Positions 7,239 to 17,164 are shown, numbered from the stretch's first letter. The stretch is 64,000 nt of DNA from Ktedonospora formicarum (GCF_016587355.1 NZ_BNJF01000011.1:62001-126000), one strand, 5' to 3'. The notes: generated by a model not told the origin, from the letters alone. Translations and numbers: made by a program.

Positions 7239-10124
7239 TTATTCCCCAAACTGATAGTGAAGCACGTCTTTTTCAGCTTCATGATTCCACGTCCTAAACA
7301 CAATTGCATTCGCTATAAGGAAGCCTGAAGCAGCAATTTCAGGCCCTGCTGATCCAAACTTAAATTCCCAAGGGATTTGCCTCAAAGCCCCTTCTGCGAG
7401 TCCAGACAGATCAGCGATAATATCGACTAGGTTGTTTACGTTATCAAAGAATTCAACAACATTATCGCGTTCAGACCCCCATTCGCTCGCTAATTGACTT
7501 GCTGTCGCATAATAATACCCTGCCAATAAGCCAGCTTCTATGCCTATAGCAACTAAAGCCCAGGCCACCACACTTATGTGAAAAGCTAATGCTTTCCCAG
7601 CCGCCCCAACCAGAGGGTTACCTTTATCTGCGATTGCAGATAGTCCAGTAATATAGGCAACTAACTGGCCCAATGTTATTGCTAACACTTCAGCGGCAGC
7701 TGCAAACACTGCATACTTCCATGCTGTATTCATAAGCGCATTTTGAGCCTTCCCAGAGTCTGTTTTTGGCTTAGAAAACTCACCATAGGCTCCCATCGCA
7801 GTTTTGTAATCCTTATTTGTCGTTGATGTTTTAGTGCCACCACCTTTCTTACCGCCTCCACTACCGCCACTAGGATGTACACCACTCGTCGGTTTCCCAA
7901 CACTACCTCCTCCAGTGCCTCCGCCTCCACTATTCCCAGGATGCGTACCACCTCCTACACCACCAACACTACCTCCTCCAGTGCCTCCGCCTCCACCATT
8001 CCCAGGATGCGTACCACCTCCTACACCACCACCATCTCCAACACCCACGAACCTATGTCCACTTGGGTCCGTAAAGGATTCAGGATTCCCTTTCACATAT
8101 GCATAGGGGTTGGCCCCTTGCGCATTTCCTTGCTCACTATCCGGTGAAATGAAGATGCCGACAACGGGGTCATAGTAGCGGGCGTTATAGTAATCGAGGC
8201 CCGTACCATCCTGATACTGACCCGTATAGCCTTTCTCCGTTCCCGTTGAGCCGGAGTTATAAAGGGTATTCCCGTAGGGTCCGTAGGCACGATTCCCAAG
8301 CACGGTCCCGTTGCTATCAAAGGACGAGATGACACTATTGAGCTCATCGGTGAGGAAAAACTGGGTCTTGGTGCCATCTGATTTGGCAATCAGATGTCCG
8401 CCAAAGGTATAGTAGAAGGTGTCACTCTGATGGGTTCCTGCTCCATCATAGGCGTGTTCTTCTGTCCCAAAGGCATACACGGTGATGTTCGTGCCACTTG
8501 TCGTGGTACTACGACGCAACAACCGTGAACCGGACCCATCGTAGGCATACCACTCATGCGTGTCACACTCCCACCGCACTAAGCGATTGTTGAGGTCATA
8601 CGACAGGGTTGCCGTTTTGCCCTGATAGGTCCTGGTTGCCATATTGCCCCAGAGGTCATAGGTCGCGCTGTAACTGGCAGTGGCTCCACTCCTGGTGCCA
8701 CAGGTCGTGCCACTTGGATAAAGGCCGGTCACCTGATGCGGATGACCACTATCACAATAGAGATAGGCCTGAGAAAGCCCTTGACTGTTGAGTGGTGCAA
8801 TCCAGAGTTGCCCCAGATGCGTAAAGGCGTACCCCGTATTATAGTTTGCTCCAGTGAGCGTGTTACTTGGCGTGGCGTTGCCGCATTGCCCATTGCCAGG
8901 TCCTGGTGGGGTGCCACTATTGCCCGCCCAGACGAGGCGATTGAGTTCGTCATAACAGAAGTTTTGGGTTTGAGTACCTCCAGAAGTGCTCTGTCCGGGG
9001 ACTGCCGCTTGAATGGTCGTCGCGCTGAGAGCATTGCCTACCGCGTCGTAGGTACGACCACTCTGGAAGATGGTCGTTCCGCTCTGTTGCAAGGTCGAGG
9101 TGGAGCCGGTAGGACGCAAGTTCGCATCATACTGATAGCTAGATGTTGCAAGCGTCGTCGACCCATTGAGATAATTGAGCGCACCTAACAAGCCATGGTT
9201 GTTATAGGTCGCCTTCACGATGTTAGGAATGGTGGTCGCGTTGTTGCTCAAGCCGGTTAACTGGCCTGTCGTACTGTCGTAAGCATTGGTGAAGATGGAA
9301 CCATTCTGGCTCCCCGCAAATGTCTGCGCCGTCGTTGGACGACCATCATTGTCATAGGCTTGCGTCAATGTATAGGTTGGAAGTGGCGTACTGACGTTCC
9401 AACTCGTTGGAAGTTGGAATTGTAAGGTACTGGTGATGGGAAGCCCACGCTGATTATATTGATACTGTTGGGTCGTCGTGACAGCAGTATTCTCCGGACT
9501 TGGATAATACGTGGTTGCTACCGTCTGGGTCAGCTGCCCAAGAGGGAAATCATCGATCCCACTCGTTCCCAACACACTGGTATCATAGGTGTTCTGAACC
9601 AGGGGATGGCTCCCACTGCTACAGGCACCTGAACCATCCGTCGTCGGAGCCGCATCCTGGGCACATACCGCCCGACCTAATAGATCATAGCTGACGCCAA
9701 TCGTGCGTGTATTCGACCCACTCGTTGTGACCTGAGTAATAGCACGCCCATCTTCATCATAGGTATAAGTAAACGTGCCCCGATCAGGATCAATAGACTT
9801 CGTCAGGTGTCCTTGATCATCATACTGAACCGTCGTGCTTACCTGAGTGATGGTCTGGCTTGGCTGCGGTTGCTCATCGGTCATCGAAACCTGGGTCACC
9901 TTCCCGATGGCATTATACTGCATCTCCTGTTGTGCAACGATATCGCTATCGGGCATGTCATCGCCAAGCGCCTTATGCGGGCCATACCACTGCACATAAC
10001 GCGTTTGTTGGAGCCCATCGGTCAGGGTCACTATTGTGTGACTATTGCTATCAAAGGCCGCCGCAGCCTCTATTGGAGAGGAAAAGACGCATTTGCAACA
10101 CATCGCCACAGCTGTTACTCTCAA
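7239..10124 (-). CDS. RHS/YD-repeat protein, 5'-truncated, with hydrophobic C-terminal tip
   Basis: Residues from about 20 to 670 are YD/RHS repeats (for example YDLLGRAVC, YDANLRPTG, YDELNRLVW), ending with the conserved core YYNARYYDP...NPYAYVKGNPESFTDPSGH. In known RHS toxins this core marks the switch to a variable effector tip. Here a glycine-rich linker follows, with two tandem 22-residue units, and then about 220 residues with hydrophobic helices (AVFAAAAEVLAITLGQLVAY; VVAWALVAIGIEAGLLAGYY). No known toxin motif is seen, so a membrane-acting tip is only a guess. The N-terminus is abrupt: there is no signal and the family is usually much longer, so the 5' part is probably lost near 10080-10124. 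Confidence 0.8.
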   Translation of the reverse strand: MRVTAVAMCCKCVFSSPIEAAAAFDSNSHTIVTLTDGLQQTRYVQWYGPHKALGDDMPDSDIVAQQEMQYNAIGKVTQVSMTDEQPQPSQTITQVSTTVQYDDQGHLTKSIDPDRGTFTYTYDEDGRAITQVTTSGSNTRTIGVSYDLLGRAVCAQDAAPTTDGSGACSSGSHPLVQNTYDTSVLGTSGIDDFPLGQLTQTVATTYYPSPENTAVTTTQQYQYNQRGLPITSTLQFQLPTSWNVSTPLPTYTLTQAYDNDGRPTTAQTFAGSQNGSIFTNAYDSTTGQLTGLSNNATTIPNIVKATYNNHGLLGALNYLNGSTTLATSSYQYDANLRPTGSTSTLQQSGTTIFQSGRTYDAVGNALSATTIQAAVPGQSTSGGTQTQNFCYDELNRLVWAGNSGTPPGPGNGQCGNATPSNTLTGANYNTGYAFTHLGQLWIAPLNSQGLSQAYLYCDSGHPHQVTGLYPSGTTCGTRSGATASYSATYDLWGNMATRTYQGKTATLSYDLNNRLVRWECDTHEWYAYDGSGSRLLRRSTTTSGTNITVYAFGTEEHAYDGAGTHQSDTFYYTFGGHLIAKSDGTKTQFFLTDELNSVISSFDSNGTVLGNRAYGPYGNTLYNSGSTGTEKGYTGQYQDGTGLDYYNARYYDPVVGIFISPDSEQGNAQGANPYAYVKGNPESFTDPSGHRFVGVGDGGGVGGGTHPGNGGGGGTGGGSVGGVGGGTHPGNSGGGGTGGGSVGKPTSGVHPSGGSGGGKKGGGTKTSTTNKDYKTAMGAYGEFSKPKTDSGKAQNALMNTAWKYAVFAAAAEVLAITLGQLVAYITGLSAIADKGNPLVGAAGKALAFHISVVAWALVAIGIEAGLLAGYYYATASQLASEWGSERDNVVEFFDNVNNLVDIIADLSGLAEGALRQIPWEFKFGSAGPEIAASGFLIANAIVFRTWNHEAEKDVLHYQFGE
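7900..8031. repeat. Two tandem 66-bp units coding a glycine-rich linker
   Basis: Units 7900-7965 and 7966-8031 are nearly identical in DNA as well as in protein (22 codons each on the minus strand, Gly/Thr/His/Pro-rich). The similarity at DNA level points to a recent duplication in the linker between the RHS core and the effector tip. Confidence 0.85.
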
Positions 10125-10362
10125 TATCGTGCGCAGTCTGGCATGGTTTGAGGGTCTGCCTCGTGCTCAGACTCGCCGTTCCGCTTTTGTTCGCCTCTAC
10201 GACGTGGCTTAAAGGGATTCGCCAGTGGTATCAACTTCGCGGAAGACCCACACTCCGCCATATGAGTGTGGGATGCAAAAGAGAGACGCCGTGATGCGCA
10301 GCAAAGCCGCCAGATCCAGGCAGGGCGTTCAACGCCGAGTGTGTCCGCAAGATGCTGGTCTG
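10125..10362. other. Gap between RHS fragment and kinase terminators
   Basis: Short frames here have no family signature. The region includes a small inverted repeat (arms 10247-10255 and 10264-10272, 8-nt loop). It probably contains the junction where the RHS 5' part was lost. Nothing further can be supported. Confidence 0.4.
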
Positions 10363-10406
10363 TGATGGCGGCGGAAGCTGTGCCGAAACAGCTTCCGCCG
10401 CCATCA
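10363..10406 (-). terminator. Strong GC-rich hairpin downstream of the histidine kinase
   Basis: Arms 10363-10381 and 10388-10406 are perfect 19-bp complements with a 6-nt loop. It lies 39 bp past the stop of the minus-strand kinase, so it probably ends that transcript. There is no long U run, so efficiency is uncertain. Confidence 0.65.
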
Positions 10407-10414
10407 TCGTCTCG

Positions 10415-10441
10415 GTTGACGCGCACGCCACGCGCGTCAAC
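10415..10441 (-). terminator. Second hairpin directly after the kinase stop
   Basis: Arms 10415-10424 and 10432-10441 are exact 10-bp complements around a 7-nt loop, immediately downstream of the kinase stop codon at 10445. Together with the hairpin at 10363-10406 it makes a tandem terminator-like pair. Confidence 0.55.
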
Positions 10442-10444
10442 TGC

Positions 10445-12969
10445 TCAGGCATCCCTCATGAGAGGAAGGGTCACCGTAAAGGTCGAGCCTTTCCCAACAG
10501 CACTGTCCACCGTGATGGTTCCTCCATGATGGTTGACGATCTCGGCCACAATGTAGAGTCCCATGCCCAGGCCCGGAATCGCTTTCTGCTTGGAATCAGT
10601 GACCCGATAGAACCGCTCAAAAATTTTGTCGCGCAGCTCTCGCGGGATGCCCAGGCCGTGATCGTGGACACGGATCGTGACCGCATCGTCGGAGGCGGAG
10701 AGATCCATCTCAACGGTCCTGACATCTGGCGAATACTTGATGGCATTGCTCAGCAGGTTGGTAAAGACCTGTCCGAGCCGGTCTCGATCTCCGATCAGGC
10801 TGGTCTGCACGCTCCCACGGACCTGGGTGGTATGGCTTGGATGGAGGTGATGGATGGTGGCAGTGACCTCCCGCAACAACTCGTCGAGATCCACCCGCTC
10901 CCGGACGTACTCCAATCCGCCCGCCTGGATCTTAGAAACATCCAGTAACTCTGCGATCAGGCGTTCCAGCTGCTTGATCGACCTCTCCACCCTGGAAAGC
11001 GCTGTGGCCGCTTCGCGCTGGGCGTGCTTTTCGAAGCGTTTGCGCACGAGTTGGGTCTGCATCTTGACAGCCGTGAGCGGGGTCTTGAGTTCATGGCTGG
11101 CTATGCTGATAAAGTCATCCTTGCGTTGCTCCAGTTCCTTGCGCGCCGAATTATCTAGCACAAAGTTGATCACCTGGCATGGGTGATGCTGGAAGAGGAC
11201 CCCACCCACGAGCACTGGAAGGCGACTGCCATCTTGACAGATGTACTCTTTCTCATAGGGCGTTATAGACTGCTGGGTGTCAAGTTTCTGATGAGCCTCT
11301 ACGGTCCGAGCCAGATATTCTGGAGCCGTCATAGGCATCACGTTCATTTGCCCGGCACGCAGGTCTTCGCGGGTAGAGCCGGTCATGTGCAGAAAGGTGT
11401 CGTTGGCGTCCACGATTTGCTCGCCTTCGGTGATAATGATGCCGATAATGTTGGAGTTCATCAGGGTATTCGCGTGCTCCTGGCTCTGGCGCAGGGCTTC
11501 CTCCGTCCGTTTCTGTTCCTCGATGTCAGTGCCGGTGCCAAACCACTTGACGATCTGGCCTCCTTCATCACGTACCGGTACCCCGTGAGTTAAGAACCAG
11601 CGATAGGCGCCCGTTTGGCCCTCCTTGAGGCGATATTCGATCTCATAGGGTTCACCCATTGCGAGCGCCTGATGCCAGATCTTCAGGGTGCGCTGAGCAT
11701 CGTCAGGGTGCAAAAACTGGCTCCATCTATGACCCAATGCTTGTGCGGGGGAGGAACCACTATAGTCATACCGCCGTTGATTCCAGTACTCCACACAGCC
11801 ATCTGGCGACGTCGTCCACACCAACTGTGGCACCGTTTCTGCCAGCACACTCAAGCTCTCTCGACTTTCTTTGAGCTGCTGCTCCGTCCGTTTCTGCTCC
11901 TCAATGTCGGTGCTAGTACCAAACCATTTGAAAATCTGGCCGGTGTCATCACGCACCGGCAGCGCGCGGGCTAAGAACCAGCGATACTCCCCAGTCGTGC
12001 CCTGGCGCAGGCGCACTTCCGTTTCATACACTCCGCCGGTCTGGACGGCGCGCTGCCACGCGTAGCAAACGCGCGGCTGGTCTTCAGGATGAAGACACTG
12101 CATCCACCCCTCCCCCTGGGCCTCTGCGGTGCTCTGGCCAGTATAGTCATGCCAGCGTTGATTAAACAAGTCATGAAAGCCGTCCGGTTGCGTGGTCCAG
12201 ACCAGCTGGGGGATGGCGTCGATGAGGGCATGGATTTCTGCTTCGGCGCGCTTGCGCTCGGTGATGTCGATGCCGGTGATGACGAGGTACGCGACGTGGT
12301 GATCTGCATCCCTGCGGGGGGTGACCACAACGTCCAGGTGGCGATCCAGTCCTTCCCTGGGGTGAATGACCGTCTCGAACCGCACGGTTTCTCCCCTGCT
12401 GGTGCGTTTGATGGCGGTGCGCAGCTGCGCTTGACTAACCGGATAAAAGGACCACCACCAGGTTTCGGCGAGCGGGTAACCAATGACCTCCTCGCGTCGG
12501 AGCTGCGCCTCCGCCAAAGGGGGGACCTCATTGATTTCCAGGACGATCCCCTCGGGGGTCAGCACCACGCCGCTCCTGCTATACAAGCCATCCAGGTCGT
12601 CGAGGCCAAGACGCTCGCCCTGGTGGACATGCACCATCAGTCCCCCAACTGTGGGAGCGATCTGCACATGCAGCCAGGCCCCGTTACGGGAGATTCATAC
12701 TCCACTTCGGCGGGTTTTCGGGTCTGTCTGGTCTGCTGGACGGCCTGGTAGAGTGTGGCGCTTACCAACTGGGGAGCGCCGCGCCACAAGGGCTTGCCCA
12801 CTACGTCCTCTCGTGTGACGCCAAGCAGGGCCTGCGCGCTCGCATTGGCATAGACAATCGTGGCGGCCTCATCGACGATAAACAGGGCACCTGGAAGCGT
12901 CTCAAGAAGTGTGAGGAGCGTGTCACTCGATGCAGGAGTGACATGCTGGGTCTGTTCGGTATTCGACAT
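10445..12969 (-). pseudogene. Multi-PAS sensor histidine kinase, one-base frameshift
   Basis: Soluble kinase with about five PAS domains followed by HisKA and HATPase_c. The first PAS is in the upstream frame (LFIVDEAATIVYANASAQAL). Two of the others have the PAS_3 pattern DGxxxYWNQRRYDYSG. The phospho-acceptor His is in SHELKTPL (residue 525 of the downstream frame). The N box is LLSNAIKYSPD; the G boxes are HGLGIP and GLGMGLYI. No membrane helix is seen, so it senses inside the cell. The frames join if one G is added to the GGGG run (CCCC on the plus strand, 12679-12682). Start ATG 12969 follows AAAGGAT; ATG 13002 is an alternative. No response regulator is adjacent. Confidence 0.85.
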
Positions 12970-13447
12970 CGTGCGGTAGTTATCCTTTTCACGTACCCCC
13001 ATCCCTGAGAACGAAGACGCATTCCTGCTCGCACATCAAGAAATATATTGCATACGATGGGCTCTATTCGAGAACAAGCAAGCTGGACGATTGGATGCCG
13101 GTGCAATCGCCCGTCCTTCTGGCGATCACCTGGACATCCCGCGCAAGGGTAGCGGCGGAGCCTGGAGACCTCTCCGGTTCGGCATGCTCTTTGAAAGAGG
13201 CGCTTCTGGGACGGGCGCGGGAGAGACGAGAGGCTGATTCCACCCGTGAAAGTCGCGAGATGTCCAGGTGGGGACGCTTGCGCGACTGGATGCTCGGTTT
13301 CTTTCCGGCATTGCAGGCTGCCTCGATGTGGAGCCGGTTGCCCAGGGATGGCGCCTGCTCTCGTGCACCATTCGCTCCTCTGGTTGCATTCGCGGCTCGC
13401 GCGAGATGCCTGCTAGAATACCGTGACTCCTTGATTGATATATTCTG
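12970..13447. other. Gap upstream of the histidine kinase
   Basis: About 480 bp that should contain the kinase promoter on the minus strand. Overlapping frames on both strands (plus 13095-13448, minus 13064-13465) are Arg/Ser/Ala-rich and mirror each other, which is typical of non-coding GC-rich DNA. I see no supported gene. Confidence 0.4.
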
Positions 13448-13490
13448 AGGTGATTGCACCGCCATATGAATAATGACGGCGCAATCACCT
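13448..13490 (-). terminator. Hairpin after the tautomerase gene
   Basis: An inverted repeat with arms 13448-13465 and 13473-13490 matches at 16 of 18 positions. It lies 6 bp beyond the tautomerase stop on the minus strand. Probable transcription terminator. Confidence 0.6.
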
Positions 13491-13495
13491 CTTTC

Positions 13496-13915
13496 TCAGT
13501 AAGCAGAAGGCTTGTCTTCCTTACGCCACTTTTCACTTTCAGGCGTACCGGGTACTGGCGGTCGGAGGCCTTGGATAGTCCATAAGTCGAAGGGCGTTTC
13601 ATCAATGTGTATTTCCCATCTCAAGCCGCGATCAGCGACGTAAGGTGCAAGGATGCGTGCAACAACAGCAAGAAATTGTTGTTTTTTCTCTTCGTCCTTG
13701 AGTTGTTTTGCGATGTGATCGACGGAAAGGCGAACGAAGGTATCCGTCTGTTTCCCGCCTATATAAAAGGCATGTTTTGGCACGGCCTCGAAGATGACGC
13801 CGACATAGAACGGCGGCAAAACGCTTGTGTACAGAGCGGTAATGTGTTGTGCTATGGCAGTCTTGTCGTCATCGGTAAAAGCATTTTCTGGATGATACAC
13901 TTTCCAAAGGGGCAT
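13496..13915 (-). CDS. Tautomerase_3 family protein (cis-CaaD-like)
   Basis: 139 aa. It starts Met-Pro-Leu-Trp, so Pro2 would become the N-terminal catalytic proline after Met removal, the hallmark of the tautomerase superfamily. The pattern YHPENAFTDDDK, ALYTSVLPPFYVGVIFEAVP and FVRLSVDHIA fits the family of cis-3-chloroacrylic acid dehalogenase-like proteins (Tautomerase_3). The Arg in FVRLSVDH and a Glu near the C-terminus are candidate active-site residues. The natural substrate cannot be told from sequence. It stands first in a run of minus-strand enzyme genes. Confidence 0.75.
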   Translation of the reverse strand: MPLWKVYHPENAFTDDDKTAIAQHITALYTSVLPPFYVGVIFEAVPKHAFYIGGKQTDTFVRLSVDHIAKQLKDEEKKQQFLAVVARILAPYVADRGLRWEIHIDETPFDLWTIQGLRPPVPGTPESEKWRKEDKPSAY

Positions 13916-13988
13916 GTTTCTCTCCTGTTATGATGAGTGAGTGGGAAGAAAAAGCTTGAGCATTGGTGCAACCGCACCTGTCACATGG

Positions 13989-14783
13989 TCATGCATTGCT
14001 CTGGTTATAGCGCGCCGCTGGTTGACCGCCTTGTGTCAACGACTTCACCAGCAAGATCCGAGCGTTGTCGAACTCTTGCCATTGGGTGACATCATGCAAG
14101 GTCGGGAAAGTGATAAGCTCACCCTGATCGAGAGCGCTAAGAGCCGTATCAACCAGCGTTTCAGCAGACATAAACAGTTGCTCAGGGAATGGTGCCGGTT
14201 GGTCCCCGAAGAACTCCGAGTGAACCATGCTCGGCATCACAGCCTGAACAGTGACGCCACTTTGTCCAAGCTCGGCTTGCAACGAACGGCTGAAGTTCAG
14301 CACATACGCCTTGGAAGCGCTGTAACTGGATGCCCCTGAAACCGGCATCAGGGCAAGGATCGAGCCAATATTAATAATGGTGCCTTGCTTGCGTTGTGCA
14401 AAAACACGAGCAGCCACCAGTGATAACCGCGTCAGTGCCAGCACGTTGACCCTCACAAGACCATCGACCATTTTGAGGTCAACGGCTGCGCCGGGGCCAA
14501 GCGCTCCAAGGCCAGCGGAATTGACGAGCATATCTATATCTCTCGTGCTAGTGAACAGCGCTTCTACGCGCCCTAAATCCTCTTCTTTCGCGAGATCAGC
14601 CGGGAAAATCTCTACCTTGCTGCCATATGCGGTATGCAGACGCGCGGCCTGCTCTTCGAGCCGGTCACGACGGCGGGCAACGAGGATCAAATGATGACCG
14701 CGAGCGGCCAAACGGTCAGCATAGACTGCACCGATACCAGACGAAGCCCCGGTGATGAGGGTGGTGCCTTTTGATGAATTCAT
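13989..14783 (-). CDS. Short-chain dehydrogenase/reductase (SDR)
   Basis: 264 aa classical SDR. The Rossmann glycine motif is TGASSGIG at residues 12-19. The structural motif is NSAG in place of NNAG. The catalytic Ser is in NIGSILA, and Tyr/Lys are in YSASK. An Arg-rich segment after the second strand (VARRRDRL) suggests NADP(H) preference. The substrate is unknown; the sequence resembles the broad YqjQ/DltE-type SDRs. It lies 73 bp upstream, in transcription order, of the tautomerase and may be co-transcribed with it. Confidence 0.85.
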   Translation of the reverse strand: MNSSKGTTLITGASSGIGAVYADRLAARGHHLILVARRRDRLEEQAARLHTAYGSKVEIFPADLAKEEDLGRVEALFTSTRDIDMLVNSAGLGALGPGAAVDLKMVDGLVRVNVLALTRLSLVAARVFAQRKQGTIINIGSILALMPVSGASSYSASKAYVLNFSRSLQAELGQSGVTVQAVMPSMVHSEFFGDQPAPFPEQLFMSAETLVDTALSALDQGELITFPTLHDVTQWQEFDNARILLVKSLTQGGQPAARYNQSNA

Positions 14784-15211
14784 GGTTGTCTCCTTTTGGA
14801 AAAAACATTGGTGTAGTAGTCACTCTTAAATGATAGGGCCACTCTTAACGCTTAACACCTGCCGAACGTGAGTCACGTCGTCAGAAAACCCAGCCAGGGC
14901 CATCTGGACGGCCGTCACGGTGTTGCCTTCTTTCTGGAGGTATTCAGGCTCCAACTGGAGCCATCTGCCCAGGCACCGTGAACCAATACAATATTCGCTC
15001 CCTGGGGAGGGTGTGTATGAGCAAATAGGCTCATGAGTATGTTCTCCTTTCGCTCGCTAGACGAGCAGAGCTCCCAACAGAGGGAAGCACCTCTTTCTCC
15101 GTTGCAGAAGCGGCAATCTCCTTCTGAGATATCTTCAAATGATTGGAGCTATGCTCTCTCTGCCTCTTTGCTGTGAGGTGAATTTGCCTGTTCTCTTAGA
15201 CTTTCACGCGA
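14784..15211. other. Gap holding the hydrolase relic
   Basis: Apart from the relic at 14841-15034 I see no gene here. The 177 bp between it and the end of the next hydrolase gene hold no strong hairpin. Confidence 0.4.
14841..15034 (-). pseudogene. Alpha/beta hydrolase relic
   Basis: Too short for a normal gene call. ATG 15034 has a good ribosome site (AAAGGAGAAC). The frame reads ANIVLVHGAWADGSSWS, the first strand and oxyanion loop of a hydrolase, and then ends at a TGA. A second frame continues the family pattern (EYLQKEGNTVTAVQMALAGF, SDDVTHVRQVL). An internal deletion with frameshift, and loss of the remaining three quarters, explain this. It closely resembles the intact hydrolase at 15212-16084 and may be a decayed tandem duplicate. 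Confidence 0.7.
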
Positions 15212-16084
15212 CTACGAGTGAATCGCTTGAGATGCCGCTCGAATAAGCTCGAAGACCTCGAGGGGATGGGAAACCGGCGAGGCATGGCTTGAAGCGATCT
15301 CATGGATGGTGGCGCCCATTCTCTTCGCAAAAAAGCGCTCGGCATCAGGATTGATGACCCGGTCTTTCTGGGAAACGAGATACCAGGATGGCACCGATTT
15401 CCAGGTGGGCGTTCCTGATGGGGTGCCAAGGCAGGGGAGCGACCAGGGCTTCTGTGTCAGCGCATCCGTTCGGGCTTTGGTTACATCTACATCCTGCATA
15501 AAGACAGAGGGAAAGTCCGATGGCGTGATCCAAAGGGCGTTAGGTACAAACGAAGGCGCGAGTGCGTTGCCAACGGGCGTAGCGGGAAACTGACCTATGA
15601 GACCCTGGACTGTCTCTCCGCTATCGGGAGCGAATGCCGCGATATAGACCAGGCCACGCACGTTTGAACCAGTGAGTCCGGCGTTGCTAATCACGACCCC
15701 TCCATAGGAATGACCAACCAGGATCGTCGGGGTGGAGGTGGTCGCAAGGTAGGCCAGCGCTTCGTTGGTGACGGCGACATCATCGGCTATCGAGGTCATG
15801 GGAAGCTGGACCGTCAGCACGTTAAAGCCCTGAGCCTGGAGCAAGGGAATCACTTTGTTCCAACTGGAAGCATCAACAAAGGCACCATGAACGAGCAGAA
15901 CATTGATCCCCGCTCCTGCTGATGGATGTGCATTAGTCGTGTTCGATGCGCTTGCCGCAAACACAGAAGATGTGGCGTGTCTCAGAAAAGCCATGGCTCC
16001 GGCTCCCGCAAGAGCTGTAGTTCCTGCTACGATTCCCGTGCGTTTGAGAAACATGCGGCGCGTGGCCGCGAAAGTACTTTTCAA
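15212..16084 (-). CDS. Secreted alpha/beta hydrolase with Tat signal
   Basis: I choose the TTG at 16084 as start because GGAGG lies 8 nt before it. This gives a clean twin-arginine signal (RRMFLKR, then a hydrophobic stretch ending before FAASAS). The open frame continues upstream to ATG 16159, but that extension reads poorly. The mature domain has LLVHGAFVDASSW (oxyanion loop), GHSYGG (nucleophile Ser), an Asp in SQKDRVINPD and a C-terminal His near SSHASPVSHP. The 290-aa enzyme is probably exported folded. Substrate unknown; relatives include esterases and lipases. Confidence 0.8.
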   Translation of the reverse strand: MKSTFAATRRMFLKRTGIVAGTTALAGAGAMAFLRHATSSVFAASASNTTNAHPSAGAGINVLLVHGAFVDASSWNKVIPLLQAQGFNVLTVQLPMTSIADDVAVTNEALAYLATTSTPTILVGHSYGGVVISNAGLTGSNVRGLVYIAAFAPDSGETVQGLIGQFPATPVGNALAPSFVPNALWITPSDFPSVFMQDVDVTKARTDALTQKPWSLPCLGTPSGTPTWKSVPSWYLVSQKDRVINPDAERFFAKRMGATIHEIASSHASPVSHPLEVFELIRAASQAIHS

Positions 16085-16228
16085 CGAATGGTCCTCCGTC
16101 AAGTACAAGCAGTCGTGGAAGAAGAGTAAAATCAGTGACAGCTTGTATCCATATTGCATACTTCAATAAGAAAGGATGGTCTCAAAGAACTATTTCCCAG
16201 TTCTATTGATGGTATTCATCGTGACCCC

Positions 16229-17164
16229 TCAAGCGGTGGTTTCAGGCCGCGTGAATGCGGCGGCATGGAGCTTCACGAAATCATGCACGCTCGTCGGTAT
16301 CTCTCCAGTGAGCTTGAAAAAGTCGTCTGTCAGTCGGTCGTAACGCCCCTGCGTGTGCAGGTCGGCTATCACTCCGAGATGGTTGACGAGATGCGGAGGC
16401 ACCCCTGCCTCCCGAAGCTTCTCGGTCCACTGGGGGAGTGGCACGTCGCGATAGCGGATCGTCCGGCCCAGTGCCTCGGAAAAGACGCGCGTGTAGTGGT
16501 CGAGATCAGCCGACTCGCGTCCAGTCAGATTGTACACCTGACCGATGTGCGGGACCGGGTCGTCAAGGATGACGGATACGGCGTGCGCCACATCGACCGC
16601 CGAGATAGGCGAGGTCTTGCCTTGGCCCATCGGCAACGCCAACTCGTCGGATTCCCGGACGCTCGCCTTGGCAAGAAGCAGGAAGAAGTTTTCGAGGAAG
16701 ACCGTCGGCCGGACCGTGACGACTGGCAGTCCTGACCATGAGAGTGCCTGCTCCGCCAGCCAGTGCAGCTTTTGCTGCCGGCTGTCTGTGGTCTCTGTGA
16801 TGCTCATCTGTGAGACCGTCATCTGCGACATGTTCACGAACGCCTCGATGCCGTGGTGGCGCGCTACCGCAGCGGTGTTGACCGTGGCTTCCAGATACGC
16901 CGCAGAGACGGACATGCTGAAATAGATACGCGAGCACCCTTCGATCGCACGGTGCATCGAGGTGAGATCCGTCAGGTCGCCCTGCACAACCTCGGCACCG
17001 AGCTGGCGCAACGCTTCGGCACGCTCATCCTCCCGCCGGACCAAGGCGCGTACCTTATGCCCCTTGGCGAGCAGCAATGCGGTGAGGTTGCGGCCGATAG
17101 CGCCGAGATTGCCGGCCGCTCCAGTCACAAGGATCGGGCTTTCATGGGTAGATTTCATCGTCAT
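16229..17164 (-). CDS. NmrA-like NAD(P)-binding protein
   Basis: 311 aa. The N-terminal Rossmann motif is TGAAGNLGAIG (residues 14-24), with ALVRR after the second strand. The protein follows the NmrA/HSCARG and SDR_a5 pattern (GAEVVQGDLTDLTSM, VVTVRPTVFLENFF, SPISAVDVAHA). No catalytic YxxxK is seen, which fits atypical SDRs that act as reductases or redox sensors. The start at 17164 is ATG-ACG-ATG, so 17158 is an alternative. It lies between the Tat hydrolase and a gap. Confidence 0.8.
   Translation of the reverse strand: MTMKSTHESPILVTGAAGNLGAIGRNLTALLLAKGHKVRALVRREDERAEALRQLGAEVVQGDLTDLTSMHRAIEGCSRIYFSMSVSAAYLEATVNTAAVARHHGIEAFVNMSQMTVSQMSITETTDSRQQKLHWLAEQALSWSGLPVVTVRPTVFLENFFLLLAKASVRESDELALPMGQGKTSPISAVDVAHAVSVILDDPVPHIGQVYNLTGRESADLDHYTRVFSEALGRTIRYRDVPLPQWTEKLREAGVPPHLVNHLGVIADLHTQGRYDRLTDDFFKLTGEIPTSVHDFVKLHAAAFTRPETTA

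Noticed and set aside
7890..8040. CRISPR-like repeats
   Set aside because: The repeat is a tandem coding duplication without spacers; no array or cas gene exists in the window.
12089..12751. 220-codon plus-strand ORF
   Set aside because: Antisense of the PAS kinase, whose motifs are unambiguous.
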